Below are positions 35,801 through 43,340 of a stretch of DNA of 64,000 nucleotides, in pieces. This DNA is from CAIVAT01 sp037133475 (GTDB taxonomy: Bacteria; Bacteroidota; Bacteroidia; Bacteroidales; FEN-979). The stretch is taken from assembly GCA_037133475.1 (NCBI GenBank), contig JBAXOB010000001.1:186001-250000 (forward strand), in the 5' to 3' direction. A program made the position numbers and the translations under genes. Every line of letters begins with the position of its first letter. Position 1 is the first letter of the stretch. Under the pieces are notes generated by a model that was not told the origin of the DNA, did no database searches, and saw nothing but the letters and a program-made list of their open reading frames with translations.

Positions 35801-36128
35801 CGGTTACCTCAACCTGGTTGATCCTGAGGTTCTTGTCACTGTTGATGGCAATCGCACCGCAGCGGATGGCAGGGGCTCCCTGGATTTGGGTTCCGGAAAA
35901 GAGTTCATCCGCCAGTTTTTGCCTGAAAAACCGCTCTCCCTGCGGCAGGGAGTATCGTATGGCCCCCAGGCGGATATCGGTATAACGCCGCAGGCTGAAC
36001 TGCACCGAATCGCCGACAATGAGTGCCCCGGTGAGTATCGCGGTGCTTACCATCACCCCGGCCGCGACGGCCAGGTAAGGTTTGCGGTAGAACCAAAGGT
36101 TGCGGAGTAAAAGTCGGATACGGTTCAT
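32814..36128 (-). CDS. Large ABC permease with two FtsX domains
   Basis: A 1104-residue membrane protein. One helix near the N-terminus (about 20-40) is followed by a long periplasmic domain (40-515) and an FtsX helical block (about 515-700). A second block of helices ends near 770-790, a second periplasmic domain follows, and a final FtsX block spans 960-1090. This is the duplicated form found in large lipoprotein or lipid exporters. It overlaps the ATPase gene by four bases (stop and start share ATGA), so both are translated together. No LolA-like gene is adjacent. Confidence 0.9.
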   Translation of the reverse strand: MNRIRLLLRNLWFYRKPYLAVAAGVMVSTAILTGALIVGDSVQFSLRRYTDIRLGAIRYSLPQGERFFRQKLADELFSGTQIQGAPAIRCGAIAINSDKNLRINQVEVTGIDSRFTGFWDRLLPVPKEDAAILSKNVAEKLGLQTGDEMLLRIQKAGKTPANAPFSAEKEASVSVRVKIAGIVRDEQMGRFSLKSNQTAPFNIFVSLPRLASLLGMKGYANLLVAGDKGGVKTDLLNSGKALRACWKPEDAGLHFTALPGKEGNDGEWEITSDRIFFDDSTAAAIESVIPQCGSVLTYLVNAISTQGKSTPYSFVTAANENFLNENLAPGEIIVNKWLAQDLGIGSSDRVSLRYFIMGPLRTMKEDSAIFHVKRVIPDKIPLGDPQLMPDFPGMSDAGNCRDWETGAPIDLKKIRDKDERYWKIYRGTPKAFISLETGKKIWDNRFGHRTAFRFHASPKELAGIKTGLMQKLRPEQYGLVFQPVYREGQAAAGHSTDFGQLFLSLSFFIILSAVLLTAMLFALLARSRMAETAILAATGFRRQQIFGMLAAEALLVTLAGAIPGALAGILYNKILIFGLNTLWYDAVNTSMVVMDIQPMTLLYGILSGVGLSLLVLIAVLAKNLRNPLALMVKGDFGVRNVAASLKTRLWGVMTGLAAVGSALGLILQQLIHGQAMDVTLFLTAGALLLLGQLCLLNYLLARATVKETVGISRFPELVVKNLGLNRKRSMAVVTLLALGTFTIVITGANRRTFYGTESSRSSGTGGFLFWAQTTIPILNDLNTPAGARNYGLEDEALLRQVRFTQLTRLDGDDASCLNLNQVSRPALLGVPPQYFDGIHAFSFTSLVSATNPGSPWATLQKPLAPGMIAGFADQTVITWGLQKKTGDTLFYRDESGKMLKIKLMGGLENSLFQGNILVSDSLLHIFYPSAGGSRVMLVDGPASLKDTLASRLESLFRDQGMMITTTASRLATFNSVENTYLSVFMLLGGLGVILGTVGLGIVIFQTIRQRKREFAIYLALGFTGKFIFRLIVAEHVAMLLSAIFTGGVAALAGILPSLVSPGYSLPGLFLSAIILALVGNGLLWIWLAGRGVMKTGLLKALRDE

Positions 36129-36820
36129 GGTCTTTCCAGCCGGTTAAGTTTCCCGGAGGCAAGCTGGTAGATTTTCCCCATTCGCATGGCAATCTCCATC
36201 GAGTGCGTTACCACCACCACGGCAAGGTTTTGCTCAAGATTCAGCTCCGCCAGCAACTGCCCGAGCTGCGTGGCATTACCGGCATCGAGCGAACCTGTCG
36301 GCTCATCAGCCAGCAGCAGCTTCGGCTGGTTTACCATCGCCCTTACCACCGCTGCCCGCTGGCATTCACCCACCGACAAATGGGCCGGCCTGCGATGGAT
36401 CATGCCGGTAAGCCCTACCCTGCCGATCAGGTGGCGGGCACGTTCCTCGCCATCCTTCCGGTGTGCCTTGTCTCTGTCCGGCAAAAGGGGAAGGAGCACG
36501 TTTTCGATCAGGGTGAGCTGGGGCAACAGGTGATGCTGCTGGAAAACAAAGCCGATAAAGCGGTTCCGGATGGCAGCCAGTCCGTTCGCAGTAAACAGGC
36601 TGACACTGGTTCCATTCAGGATAACCTCACCGGAACCCGGCAAATCGAGCGTTCCCAGGATATTCAGCAAGGTGCTTTTTCCCGAGCCTGACGGGCCCAT
36701 GATGGCCAGCGACTCCTTCTCGTTAATTGACAGGGAAACGTCGTCCAGCACAAGATTGACCTTGTCGGGATCCTGGTTGCCATATGATTTGGATACATTC
36801 CTGAGTTCTGCGATTACCAT
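36125..36820 (-). CDS. ABC ATP-binding protein with an altered signature motif
   Basis: A 231-residue MacB/LolD-type ATPase. Walker A is GPSGSGKST, Walker B is LLLADEPTGSLD and the switch His is in VTHSMEI. The signature motif is LSVGECQRAAV in place of the usual LSGGQQQR. Position 2 of the SGG core is Val, so ATP hydrolysis may be slower, although other exporters tolerate such changes. It pairs with the large permease. Confidence 0.92.
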   Translation of the reverse strand: MVIAELRNVSKSYGNQDPDKVNLVLDDVSLSINEKESLAIMGPSGSGKSTLLNILGTLDLPGSGEVILNGTSVSLFTANGLAAIRNRFIGFVFQQHHLLPQLTLIENVLLPLLPDRDKAHRKDGEERARHLIGRVGLTGMIHRRPAHLSVGECQRAAVVRAMVNQPKLLLADEPTGSLDAGNATQLGQLLAELNLEQNLAVVVVTHSMEIAMRMGKIYQLASGKLNRLERP

Positions 36821-36858
36821 TGAAAAACAGATTATAAACCGTGCTATTATCTCGATTA

Positions 36859-38148
36859 TTACAGCGCCACCCTTGTATAAATCTCAACCATTCTCTTGGT
36901 AAGATTCTTACTGTCGTAATGGTCTTCAACGGCTCTCCTTCCCGCAAGGCCCATCAGCCGGAGCCGGTCGGTATCGGAAAGCACCTCTGCCAGTTTGTTT
37001 GCAAGCGCTTCAGCAGTATTCGGTTGATAAATCACACCGCCTCCGGTCAACCCGATCACATCAGGGAATGCCCCCAGTTGCGGCTGGACCAGCGGGATCC
37101 CCGATGCCAGCGCTTCCAGCTGGTACAATCCGAAGGCCTCCCCCTTCAACACCGGGACCGACATTACCGACAAGGCTTTGAAAAATTCCGGCAGGATCCC
37201 TGTTGCAAAATCAGGCAGTATCTTGAAAAAATGGCGGAGGTTATGCTGTTCCAGCTTTTTCAGCTGGCGGTTCAGGAAGGGTTTGTCGTCGCCCGTCATC
37301 CCGCCCGTAGCAATCAATACCAGGTCGCTGAACCGTGGCCGGGCTTTCAGCAGGATAAAGGCATCCATCAGTACTTCGAACCCGTTTTCTTCGCAGATCC
37401 TCGACAAATACCCGATTGCCTGCGGGGAGGCTGCCGGCGGCGTAACTGTGTAACGCTCCGGATCAACACCGATCGGGATTACGTGCATCTTTTCCGGCGG
37501 GATGTTCATCTTATGCTGCATGACGGAGGCAAACCAGGAACTTACCGCCACGAAAGCATCCACATCCCTTCCCTTTTCAGCCATCAGCTGCCAGATCCTG
37601 TCAACCCAGCCCTCCTCCATGGCATCAACCCACACATCCTCGTCCTGCAGCGAGCAGATTACCGGCACGCCAACCTCATCCCTGATCCGCCGGGCCATGC
37701 CCAGCAGCAGGGCATTGGAAAAATGGACAATATCGGGTTTATGTTGATTCTTTAAAAAATCGACCAGGTGATCCAGCTCTTTGTGCTGAAATCCCTTCTC
37801 ACCCAACAGCATCGATTCGGTAAGCTTTTCCAGTCCCTTTGCCCGGGTGGAACCCGATTTCCCGGCGGCAAATTTCAGCACCGGCGTGGAGTCAAAAAAC
37901 CGTTCCATCCATCCCGGCATATGGCGGAAGAGTGGAAACTGCTGCCTGAGGTAAATATTGACAGCCCCGTAGAATACGGGTAAACCGTCATCCTTCGATT
38001 CCAGATCAGCGGTCAGCGGCAGGTACATGGGCAGGATCATGGCATCATGTCCGGCCTCCCGTAACGACTGCACATAGGCGCTGTCGCGCAGACAGTTGCC
38101 ACAATAAAAGGTACCCCCGAAACCCGGAACGATGCTGACAATCTTCAT
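36859..38148 (-). CDS. GT4-family glycosyltransferase
   Basis: A 429-residue retaining glycosyltransferase of the GT-B fold. The N-terminal half starts MKIVSIVPGFGGTFYCGNCLRD; the glycine loop and the GNCLRD segment are common in a Bacteroidota/Chlorobi subgroup. The C-terminal half has the E-x7-E motif in GEAFGLYQLEALA and GGGVIYQPN. It stands at the end of the electron-transfer cluster, 66 bases after the propeller gene, so functional linkage is unproven. Sugar and acceptor are unknown. Confidence 0.9.
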   Translation of the reverse strand: MKIVSIVPGFGGTFYCGNCLRDSAYVQSLREAGHDAMILPMYLPLTADLESKDDGLPVFYGAVNIYLRQQFPLFRHMPGWMERFFDSTPVLKFAAGKSGSTRAKGLEKLTESMLLGEKGFQHKELDHLVDFLKNQHKPDIVHFSNALLLGMARRIRDEVGVPVICSLQDEDVWVDAMEEGWVDRIWQLMAEKGRDVDAFVAVSSWFASVMQHKMNIPPEKMHVIPIGVDPERYTVTPPAASPQAIGYLSRICEENGFEVLMDAFILLKARPRFSDLVLIATGGMTGDDKPFLNRQLKKLEQHNLRHFFKILPDFATGILPEFFKALSVMSVPVLKGEAFGLYQLEALASGIPLVQPQLGAFPDVIGLTGGGVIYQPNTAEALANKLAEVLSDTDRLRLMGLAGRRAVEDHYDSKNLTKRMVEIYTRVAL

Positions 38149-38214
38149 AATTTCATTCTTTAATCCCTATCCGGATAAATGACAACATTCCTTTGTACAA
38201 GCAGGCAGGCCGCC

Positions 38215-39345
38215 CTACTGTCCGAAAACATAGACCTTCCCGTCGCCGGCGCCAACCGCAATCATTTTTGTGGTGACAGCCGGCGTGCTGAACACAGGGC
38301 TGCCGATTTCATAACTCCATTTCTCGGATCCGCTGTTGATATCAAGCAAATGGATCCTGCCGTCGGCCGATGCGGCGACCACATGATTTCCTGCAATGAC
38401 GGGGGAGGCATCCACCTTCCCGTTTGTTTTAAACTTCCATAATTCCTTTCCGCTGCCGGCGTCAAAGCAATAAATAAACCGGTTTTGCGACCCGGTAACG
38501 ACCTTCCCGGCCGATACTGCCGGCGAGGCAAGGAAAGGCCCGCCACCGTCGGTCTGCCAGAGGATTTTTTTCTGCCGGATATCCACACAAAAGAATACGC
38601 CGTCGTAATTTCCAAAAAAGGCCTTGTCGCCCGGGATTGCCGCAGAGGCAGGGATATAGGTGCCTACGTCAACCTGGTCAATCTGTTTTCCATCTTCCAC
38701 TCCCAGCATATGCAGCAGCCCGTCGCATCCCCCGAAAACAATAAGGTTGCCGCTCACGGCAGGGGCCCCGTTGATGTAGTTCCCCGATTCATATTTCCAG
38801 ATTCCCTTCCCGGAAGCTGCATCAACGCAATGAAGGCTGAAGTCATAACTTCCCACCACGATACAACTCCTTTTGGTGCTCATCCTGATCGCCTGGCTTG
38901 CCGATCCCGAGATCTGGCCGTCGGTTTTATACTTCCACTTCAGGCTGCCCGTAGTGGCGTCGATGGCAAAGAGGATGCCCTCCAGCGACCCAACATAAAT
39001 GGTGTTTTCAACCATCAGCGGGGGTGATTCTATGGCGGTCGCGGCATTGAACTTCCATTTCAGGCTCCCCGCGGAGGTCAGGGCATAGAGAAAACCATCA
39101 TTGGATCCGATATAGACCGTGCCGTTGCAGATGACCGGCGATGATTTGATGGCATCGCCCGTTTTGAAGGTCCACAGGAGGCGGAACGGGGGCTTCAGCA
39201 CAACCGGAGCACTTCCCGTCAGCCGGGCGTTCCCTCGGAAAGAGGGCCAGCAGTCGGGCCCCTGCTGCTGCCCGTTGACGAAGATCCATCCGAACAGGCA
39301 GATGAAAAGGGACAGGTGGTAACGGTAATTGGTTTTTATAATCAT
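38215..39345 (-). CDS. PQQ-like beta-propeller protein (BamB-type), secreted
   Basis: A 376-residue protein with an N-terminal hydrophobic signal (about 8-25). Repeated blades follow, such as GTVYIGSNDGFLYAL, NTIYVGSLEGILFAI and GHVVAASADGRIHLL, each ending in the tryptophan-docking pattern LKWKF or GIWKY of BamB-type propellers. Eight blades are likely. The name describes fold only; no PQQ-binding residues could be confirmed. The start codon overlaps the stop of the flavoprotein gene by one base (TGATG), so the two are coupled. Confidence 0.92.
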   Translation of the reverse strand: MIIKTNYRYHLSLFICLFGWIFVNGQQQGPDCWPSFRGNARLTGSAPVVLKPPFRLLWTFKTGDAIKSSPVICNGTVYIGSNDGFLYALTSAGSLKWKFNAATAIESPPLMVENTIYVGSLEGILFAIDATTGSLKWKYKTDGQISGSASQAIRMSTKRSCIVVGSYDFSLHCVDAASGKGIWKYESGNYINGAPAVSGNLIVFGGCDGLLHMLGVEDGKQIDQVDVGTYIPASAAIPGDKAFFGNYDGVFFCVDIRQKKILWQTDGGGPFLASPAVSAGKVVTGSQNRFIYCFDAGSGKELWKFKTNGKVDASPVIAGNHVVAASADGRIHLLDINSGSEKWSYEIGSPVFSTPAVTTKMIAVGAGDGKVYVFGQ

Positions 39346-40964
39346 CAGATGTTTCTTTCCTCAAGATTTCTGTATGCCAGGGCTCCCGTAGGACATGCCT
39401 CCACGCAGGCGGCGGCGGCTGCCTGCAGCGCTTCGCGGATGGTTTCGCCAAAGGGTACCGTGATCTGTACGTCAAAGCCCCTCCCGGCAAAGGTAAGCCC
39501 TATCGGCTCCCCTTGTGCCTCCGCGATTTCAACGCATAACCCGCAACGGATACATTTCTCCTTTTCATAGACTACCGTTTCGTGCTGCAGCGACCGGGTG
39601 ATCCGTTTCCGGTCCGGCCCGGCATACCGTTTCCGGCTGGCCCCGTATTCGTCGGAATAATGCCTCAGTTTGCAGCTCGCCGGTTTGCGGCAATCGCAAT
39701 GCAGGCATCGCTTTGCTTCACGGATGGCCTCCTCCCTCGTAAAACTGCCCATCACATCCCCTGAAGGGGTTACACGGTCATCGGCTGTACTTTCCCGGAG
39801 ATATTCCGGCCATTCCGTTTCAAACAGGTGACCCGTCACCGACACCGATCCCCTGTGGTGCGATTCCTTGCCTGCCGGCGTTAAAAAAGGATTTACGGTT
39901 TGTTGATAAAGATGGGTTCCCAGGTAACTTTCAACCGCCAGGGCCGCCATCTTCCCCTGGGCAACCGATTGAACCGCCATTCTCTGTTCACGGATAACAT
40001 TACCGCAGGCGAAAACCCCGGGCAGGTTGGTGGTGAAATGTTTTTTATCGATAAAGGTGCCTGCTGCACCGGGCTGTATTCCAAACATACCGGCCAGGGT
40101 TGCATCCTGGTGCCCTGTAGCCAGGATGACCGCATCAAACACAGGTAAAACCGCGTTGTTGAAGTATTCCGAGTCAATAACGGAATTCAGCCTGAATTCA
40201 GCTCCCATAAGGTTGATGAGGCTAATTTCGGTATCCAGGATCTCTCCCGGGAGATGTTCGCCCGGGATCCCGTACCGCATGGTGCCCCCGGCCTGTTCAG
40301 CCCTGTCGAACAACACGCAGCCATGGCCCGAACGCAGCAGGTAAAATGCCGCGGCGAGACCGGCGGGCCCGGTGCCGATGATGGCAACCCGTTTTCCATT
40401 TGGTTCAGCCGGAACGGGAAACTGGTTGTCGCCCTTTTCGTCCTGCTGAACCGTTGCACGTTTTAAAAGGCAGATGGAGACAGCCGAATCCATCGCCTTT
40501 CGTTTACACGCCTTTTCGCAGGGCGCCGGGCAGATATAGCCCAGGATCAGCGGCAGGGCGATCTCCTCCCTGACGATTTTCAGCGCACGGCTAAAATCGC
40601 CGCCCGCTATCAGGCGGTTCATCAGCGGGATATCCATAAAGGCCGGGCAGGTGAGCCGGCATGGGGCTTCACAGTCGCCGGCATGGTCGCTGAGCAGCAG
40701 TTCCAGGGCCTCTTTGCGTGCCTCCGCCACCTCAGCTGTCGCGGTAAGGATGTTCATCCCCTCCGAAACCGGCATGGCACAGGCGGGAAGAAGCTGGTCA
40801 CGGTTCACCTCCTTCACCATGCATACCATGCAGGATGGATGGTTCGAAAATCCCGGTTTATAGCACATGGAGGGAATGGAGATTCCTACGGAGGCAGCAG
40901 CCTCCATGATGGTTATTCCCTCCCTGGTTTCAACAGGAACACGGTCGATGGTCAGCTTTACCAT
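39345..40964 (-). CDS. GltD-like Fe-S flavoprotein lacking the NADPH-binding domain
   Basis: The start at 40964 (MVKLTIDR) is one base past the NuoEF stop; an upstream ATG at 40985 would add seven residues. The 539 residues hold an N-terminal [2Fe-2S] ferredoxin domain (CYKPGF, CMVC), a Cys-rich GltD-like helical region (CEAPCRLTCP and CPAPCEKAC) and an FAD Rossmann domain (IIGTGPAGLAAAF). A C-terminal ferredoxin part follows (CIRCGLC and CVEACPTGA). The NAD(P)H Rossmann insertion present in GltD-type enzymes is absent: ILATGHQD leads within about 30 residues to GVFACGNVI. Electrons should therefore come from the NuoEF partner rather than from bound NADPH. Confidence 0.9.
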   Translation of the reverse strand: MVKLTIDRVPVETREGITIMEAAASVGISIPSMCYKPGFSNHPSCMVCMVKEVNRDQLLPACAMPVSEGMNILTATAEVAEARKEALELLLSDHAGDCEAPCRLTCPAFMDIPLMNRLIAGGDFSRALKIVREEIALPLILGYICPAPCEKACKRKAMDSAVSICLLKRATVQQDEKGDNQFPVPAEPNGKRVAIIGTGPAGLAAAFYLLRSGHGCVLFDRAEQAGGTMRYGIPGEHLPGEILDTEISLINLMGAEFRLNSVIDSEYFNNAVLPVFDAVILATGHQDATLAGMFGIQPGAAGTFIDKKHFTTNLPGVFACGNVIREQRMAVQSVAQGKMAALAVESYLGTHLYQQTVNPFLTPAGKESHHRGSVSVTGHLFETEWPEYLRESTADDRVTPSGDVMGSFTREEAIREAKRCLHCDCRKPASCKLRHYSDEYGASRKRYAGPDRKRITRSLQHETVVYEKEKCIRCGLCVEIAEAQGEPIGLTFAGRGFDVQITVPFGETIREALQAAAAACVEACPTGALAYRNLEERNI

Positions 40965-40965
40965 A

Positions 40966-43323
40966 TCAATGGACCGTAATGGCATTTACAGGGCAGATCT
41001 GCCGGCAGATATCGCATTTTATACATTTTTCCAGATCAATCGAGTGAACTTCATAGGGTTTAAAGGCAATGGCATCCGAGGGACAACGCTGGGCGCACTT
41101 GGTGCAGCCGATGCAGCTTTTGTCAACCTCGTAGTGAATCAGTGGCAGGCACCTTCCCGCAGGACAATGTCCCTCGAGATGGGCTTCATATTCTTCGCGG
41201 AAATAATGAAGCGTGGTCAGGACCGGGTTGGGAGCCGTTTTGCCGAGGCCGCAGATACTTCCGCGGCTTGTGCTGACGGCCAGTTTTTCCAGGTTTGTCA
41301 GATCCGCGGCAGTTCCGTGCCCGTTCCTGATCTTGTCGAGCAGTTCGAGCATCCTGCGGGTCCCGATCCGGCAGAAGGTGCATCTTCCGCACGACTGGTT
41401 CTGGGTAAAGGATAGGAAATAGTGTGCCATGTCGACCATGCAGTCCGATTCGTCAAGCACGATCAGTCCTCCTGAACCCATCATGGTTCCGGCCTGTTTA
41501 AGCGCCTCAAAATCGATGGGCATGCCGGCGGATGAGGCGGGCAGGCACCCTCCCGAAGGGCCGCCGATCTGAACGGCTTTGAATTTTTTATCTCCGGTGA
41601 TGCCGCCGCCGATCTCCTCCACGATCTGCCGGATGGTGATCCCCATCGGGATCTCGATCAGGCCGCCCCGCTTTACTTTGCCGGCAAGGGCAAACACCTT
41701 GGTCCCCTTGCTGCCGGCCGTCCCGATGGCTGAAAAGGCGGATGCCCCGTGATGGATGATCCAGGGAACCATCGACAGTGTTTCGGTATTGTTGATCAGG
41801 GTGGGTTTGTTCCACAATCCCTTTTCAACGGGATAGGGCGGCCGCATCCGCGGAAGTCCCCGTTTTCCTTCGACCGAGGCGATCAGGGCGGTCTCCTCGC
41901 CGCATACGAAGGCCCCGGCTCCACCAAAGAGTCTTATGTCAAAGGCAAATCCCGATCCCAAGATATTGGCTCCGACAATCCCGTTTTCCCTGCAGGTATC
42001 CAGGGCTTCGGTGATCCGCATCACGGCCAGCGGGTACTCGGCACGGATGTAAAAGAGGCCATGCGTTGCCCCGGTGGCGTAAGCGGCAATCAGCATCCCC
42101 TCGATGATGCGGTAGGGATAGGATTCGAGCAGCATGCGGTCCATAAAGGCGCCCGGGTCGCCCTCGTCGCCGTTGCAAATCACATATTTTTCAGGCGCAT
42201 CGGCATCCCTGACCATCTGCCATTTCCGGCCCGTCGGGAATCCCGCACCCCCGCGGCCGCGCAACCCGCTGCTGGCGATCTCCTCCACCACCTGTTGCGG
42301 CGTCATGGTATCAAGGCATTTCTTCAGGGATTCAAACCCACCGCTCCTGCGATAACCCGCAAGATCAACGGGGTTGGTCACCCCCCTGTTCTCCGTTGCG
42401 ATGTTGACCTGCGGATCCAGGAATTTAGAAAGCGGGCTGTCGCGCTGCTCGCCCATATATTTCCTGAAGGATTTCGGGGCGCCATCGGCCAGCAGGTTAT
42501 CAAAAACGTGAAAGAAACCGTTTCGCAGGCGGTTATAATATCCCTCCGGTTTAAAATGGCTGAGCAGCACCTCCCTGACCTCCTCGGGTTTTATCTTCGC
42601 ATAAAATGCAGGTAATTCGCCGGGTTTGATGATCTCCATGATCGGCACCTGGTTGCAGATGCCCACGCAGCCAACCTGTTGCACATTGATCCTGATTTTT
42701 GCCTGTGAAAGGGTCTTTTCGAGTTCCGACTTCACTTCGGCGCTGCCGCTTGCCACGCAGCAGGAGCCAAGGCCGATGCGTATTTCGCCCTGGAAGCCTG
42801 TTTTATGGTCGCTTACCTTAAAGCCGGCATCGCTCCCCGCCTGCTTTTTTGACAGGAAATCCTTCAGCACCTCCCCTACCTTTTCAGGTTCAACATGGCC
42901 ATAGGTCACCTCATCGACCCTGATGGCAGGAGCCAGGGTACAGCAGCCCAGGCAGGCTACCTTTTCGATGGTGAAGAGCATCGTGGCATCGGTATCTTCG
43001 TGGTCCTTCAGCTTCAACTCCCGCCTGAAGGCCTCATAGACAAACTGGGCTCCCTTCACATGGCATGCGGTCCCTGTGCACACCTGGATGCGGTGTATTC
43101 CTGCAGGCTGGTGACGGAACTGGTTATAAAAGGTGGAGATCCCCGAGATGCGCGATGGGGTTATATCTGTTGTTTCGCAAACCCGTTTCAGCGCTTCTGC
43201 CGGCAGATAGTTGAATGCCTGCTGGATATCCTGCAGGATGGGGATCACGGCATCCACCGCCACCCCGCGCCGGGCGACGATCTTGTCAACTTTTTCGGTA
43301 ATATGCTGTGCGGTAATCTTCAT
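40966..43323 (-). CDS. NuoE-NuoF fusion, NADH dehydrogenase flavin subunit
   Basis: A 785-residue protein. Domains in order are: a NuoE-like thioredoxin fold with [2Fe-2S] ligands (CTGTACHVKG and CLGCCTLAP, about 75-130); a second thioredoxin-like ferredoxin (about 165-255); NuoF with the FMN loop GRGGAGFPTGRKW and NADH region CGEETALIASVEGKRG; an SLBB domain; a [4Fe-4S] site in SCGRCTFCRIGTRRM; and a double [4Fe-4S] ferredoxin tail (CIGCTKCAQRCP, CIKCDICRQICP). It oxidises NADH in soluble bifurcating or ferredoxin-linked complexes of the HydB/HndC type. It is translated next to the GltD-like flavoprotein. Confidence 0.95.
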   Translation of the reverse strand: MKITAQHITEKVDKIVARRGVAVDAVIPILQDIQQAFNYLPAEALKRVCETTDITPSRISGISTFYNQFRHQPAGIHRIQVCTGTACHVKGAQFVYEAFRRELKLKDHEDTDATMLFTIEKVACLGCCTLAPAIRVDEVTYGHVEPEKVGEVLKDFLSKKQAGSDAGFKVSDHKTGFQGEIRIGLGSCCVASGSAEVKSELEKTLSQAKIRINVQQVGCVGICNQVPIMEIIKPGELPAFYAKIKPEEVREVLLSHFKPEGYYNRLRNGFFHVFDNLLADGAPKSFRKYMGEQRDSPLSKFLDPQVNIATENRGVTNPVDLAGYRRSGGFESLKKCLDTMTPQQVVEEIASSGLRGRGGAGFPTGRKWQMVRDADAPEKYVICNGDEGDPGAFMDRMLLESYPYRIIEGMLIAAYATGATHGLFYIRAEYPLAVMRITEALDTCRENGIVGANILGSGFAFDIRLFGGAGAFVCGEETALIASVEGKRGLPRMRPPYPVEKGLWNKPTLINNTETLSMVPWIIHHGASAFSAIGTAGSKGTKVFALAGKVKRGGLIEIPMGITIRQIVEEIGGGITGDKKFKAVQIGGPSGGCLPASSAGMPIDFEALKQAGTMMGSGGLIVLDESDCMVDMAHYFLSFTQNQSCGRCTFCRIGTRRMLELLDKIRNGHGTAADLTNLEKLAVSTSRGSICGLGKTAPNPVLTTLHYFREEYEAHLEGHCPAGRCLPLIHYEVDKSCIGCTKCAQRCPSDAIAFKPYEVHSIDLEKCIKCDICRQICPVNAITVH

Positions 43324-43340
43324 CCTTCCATTTCAAGATT

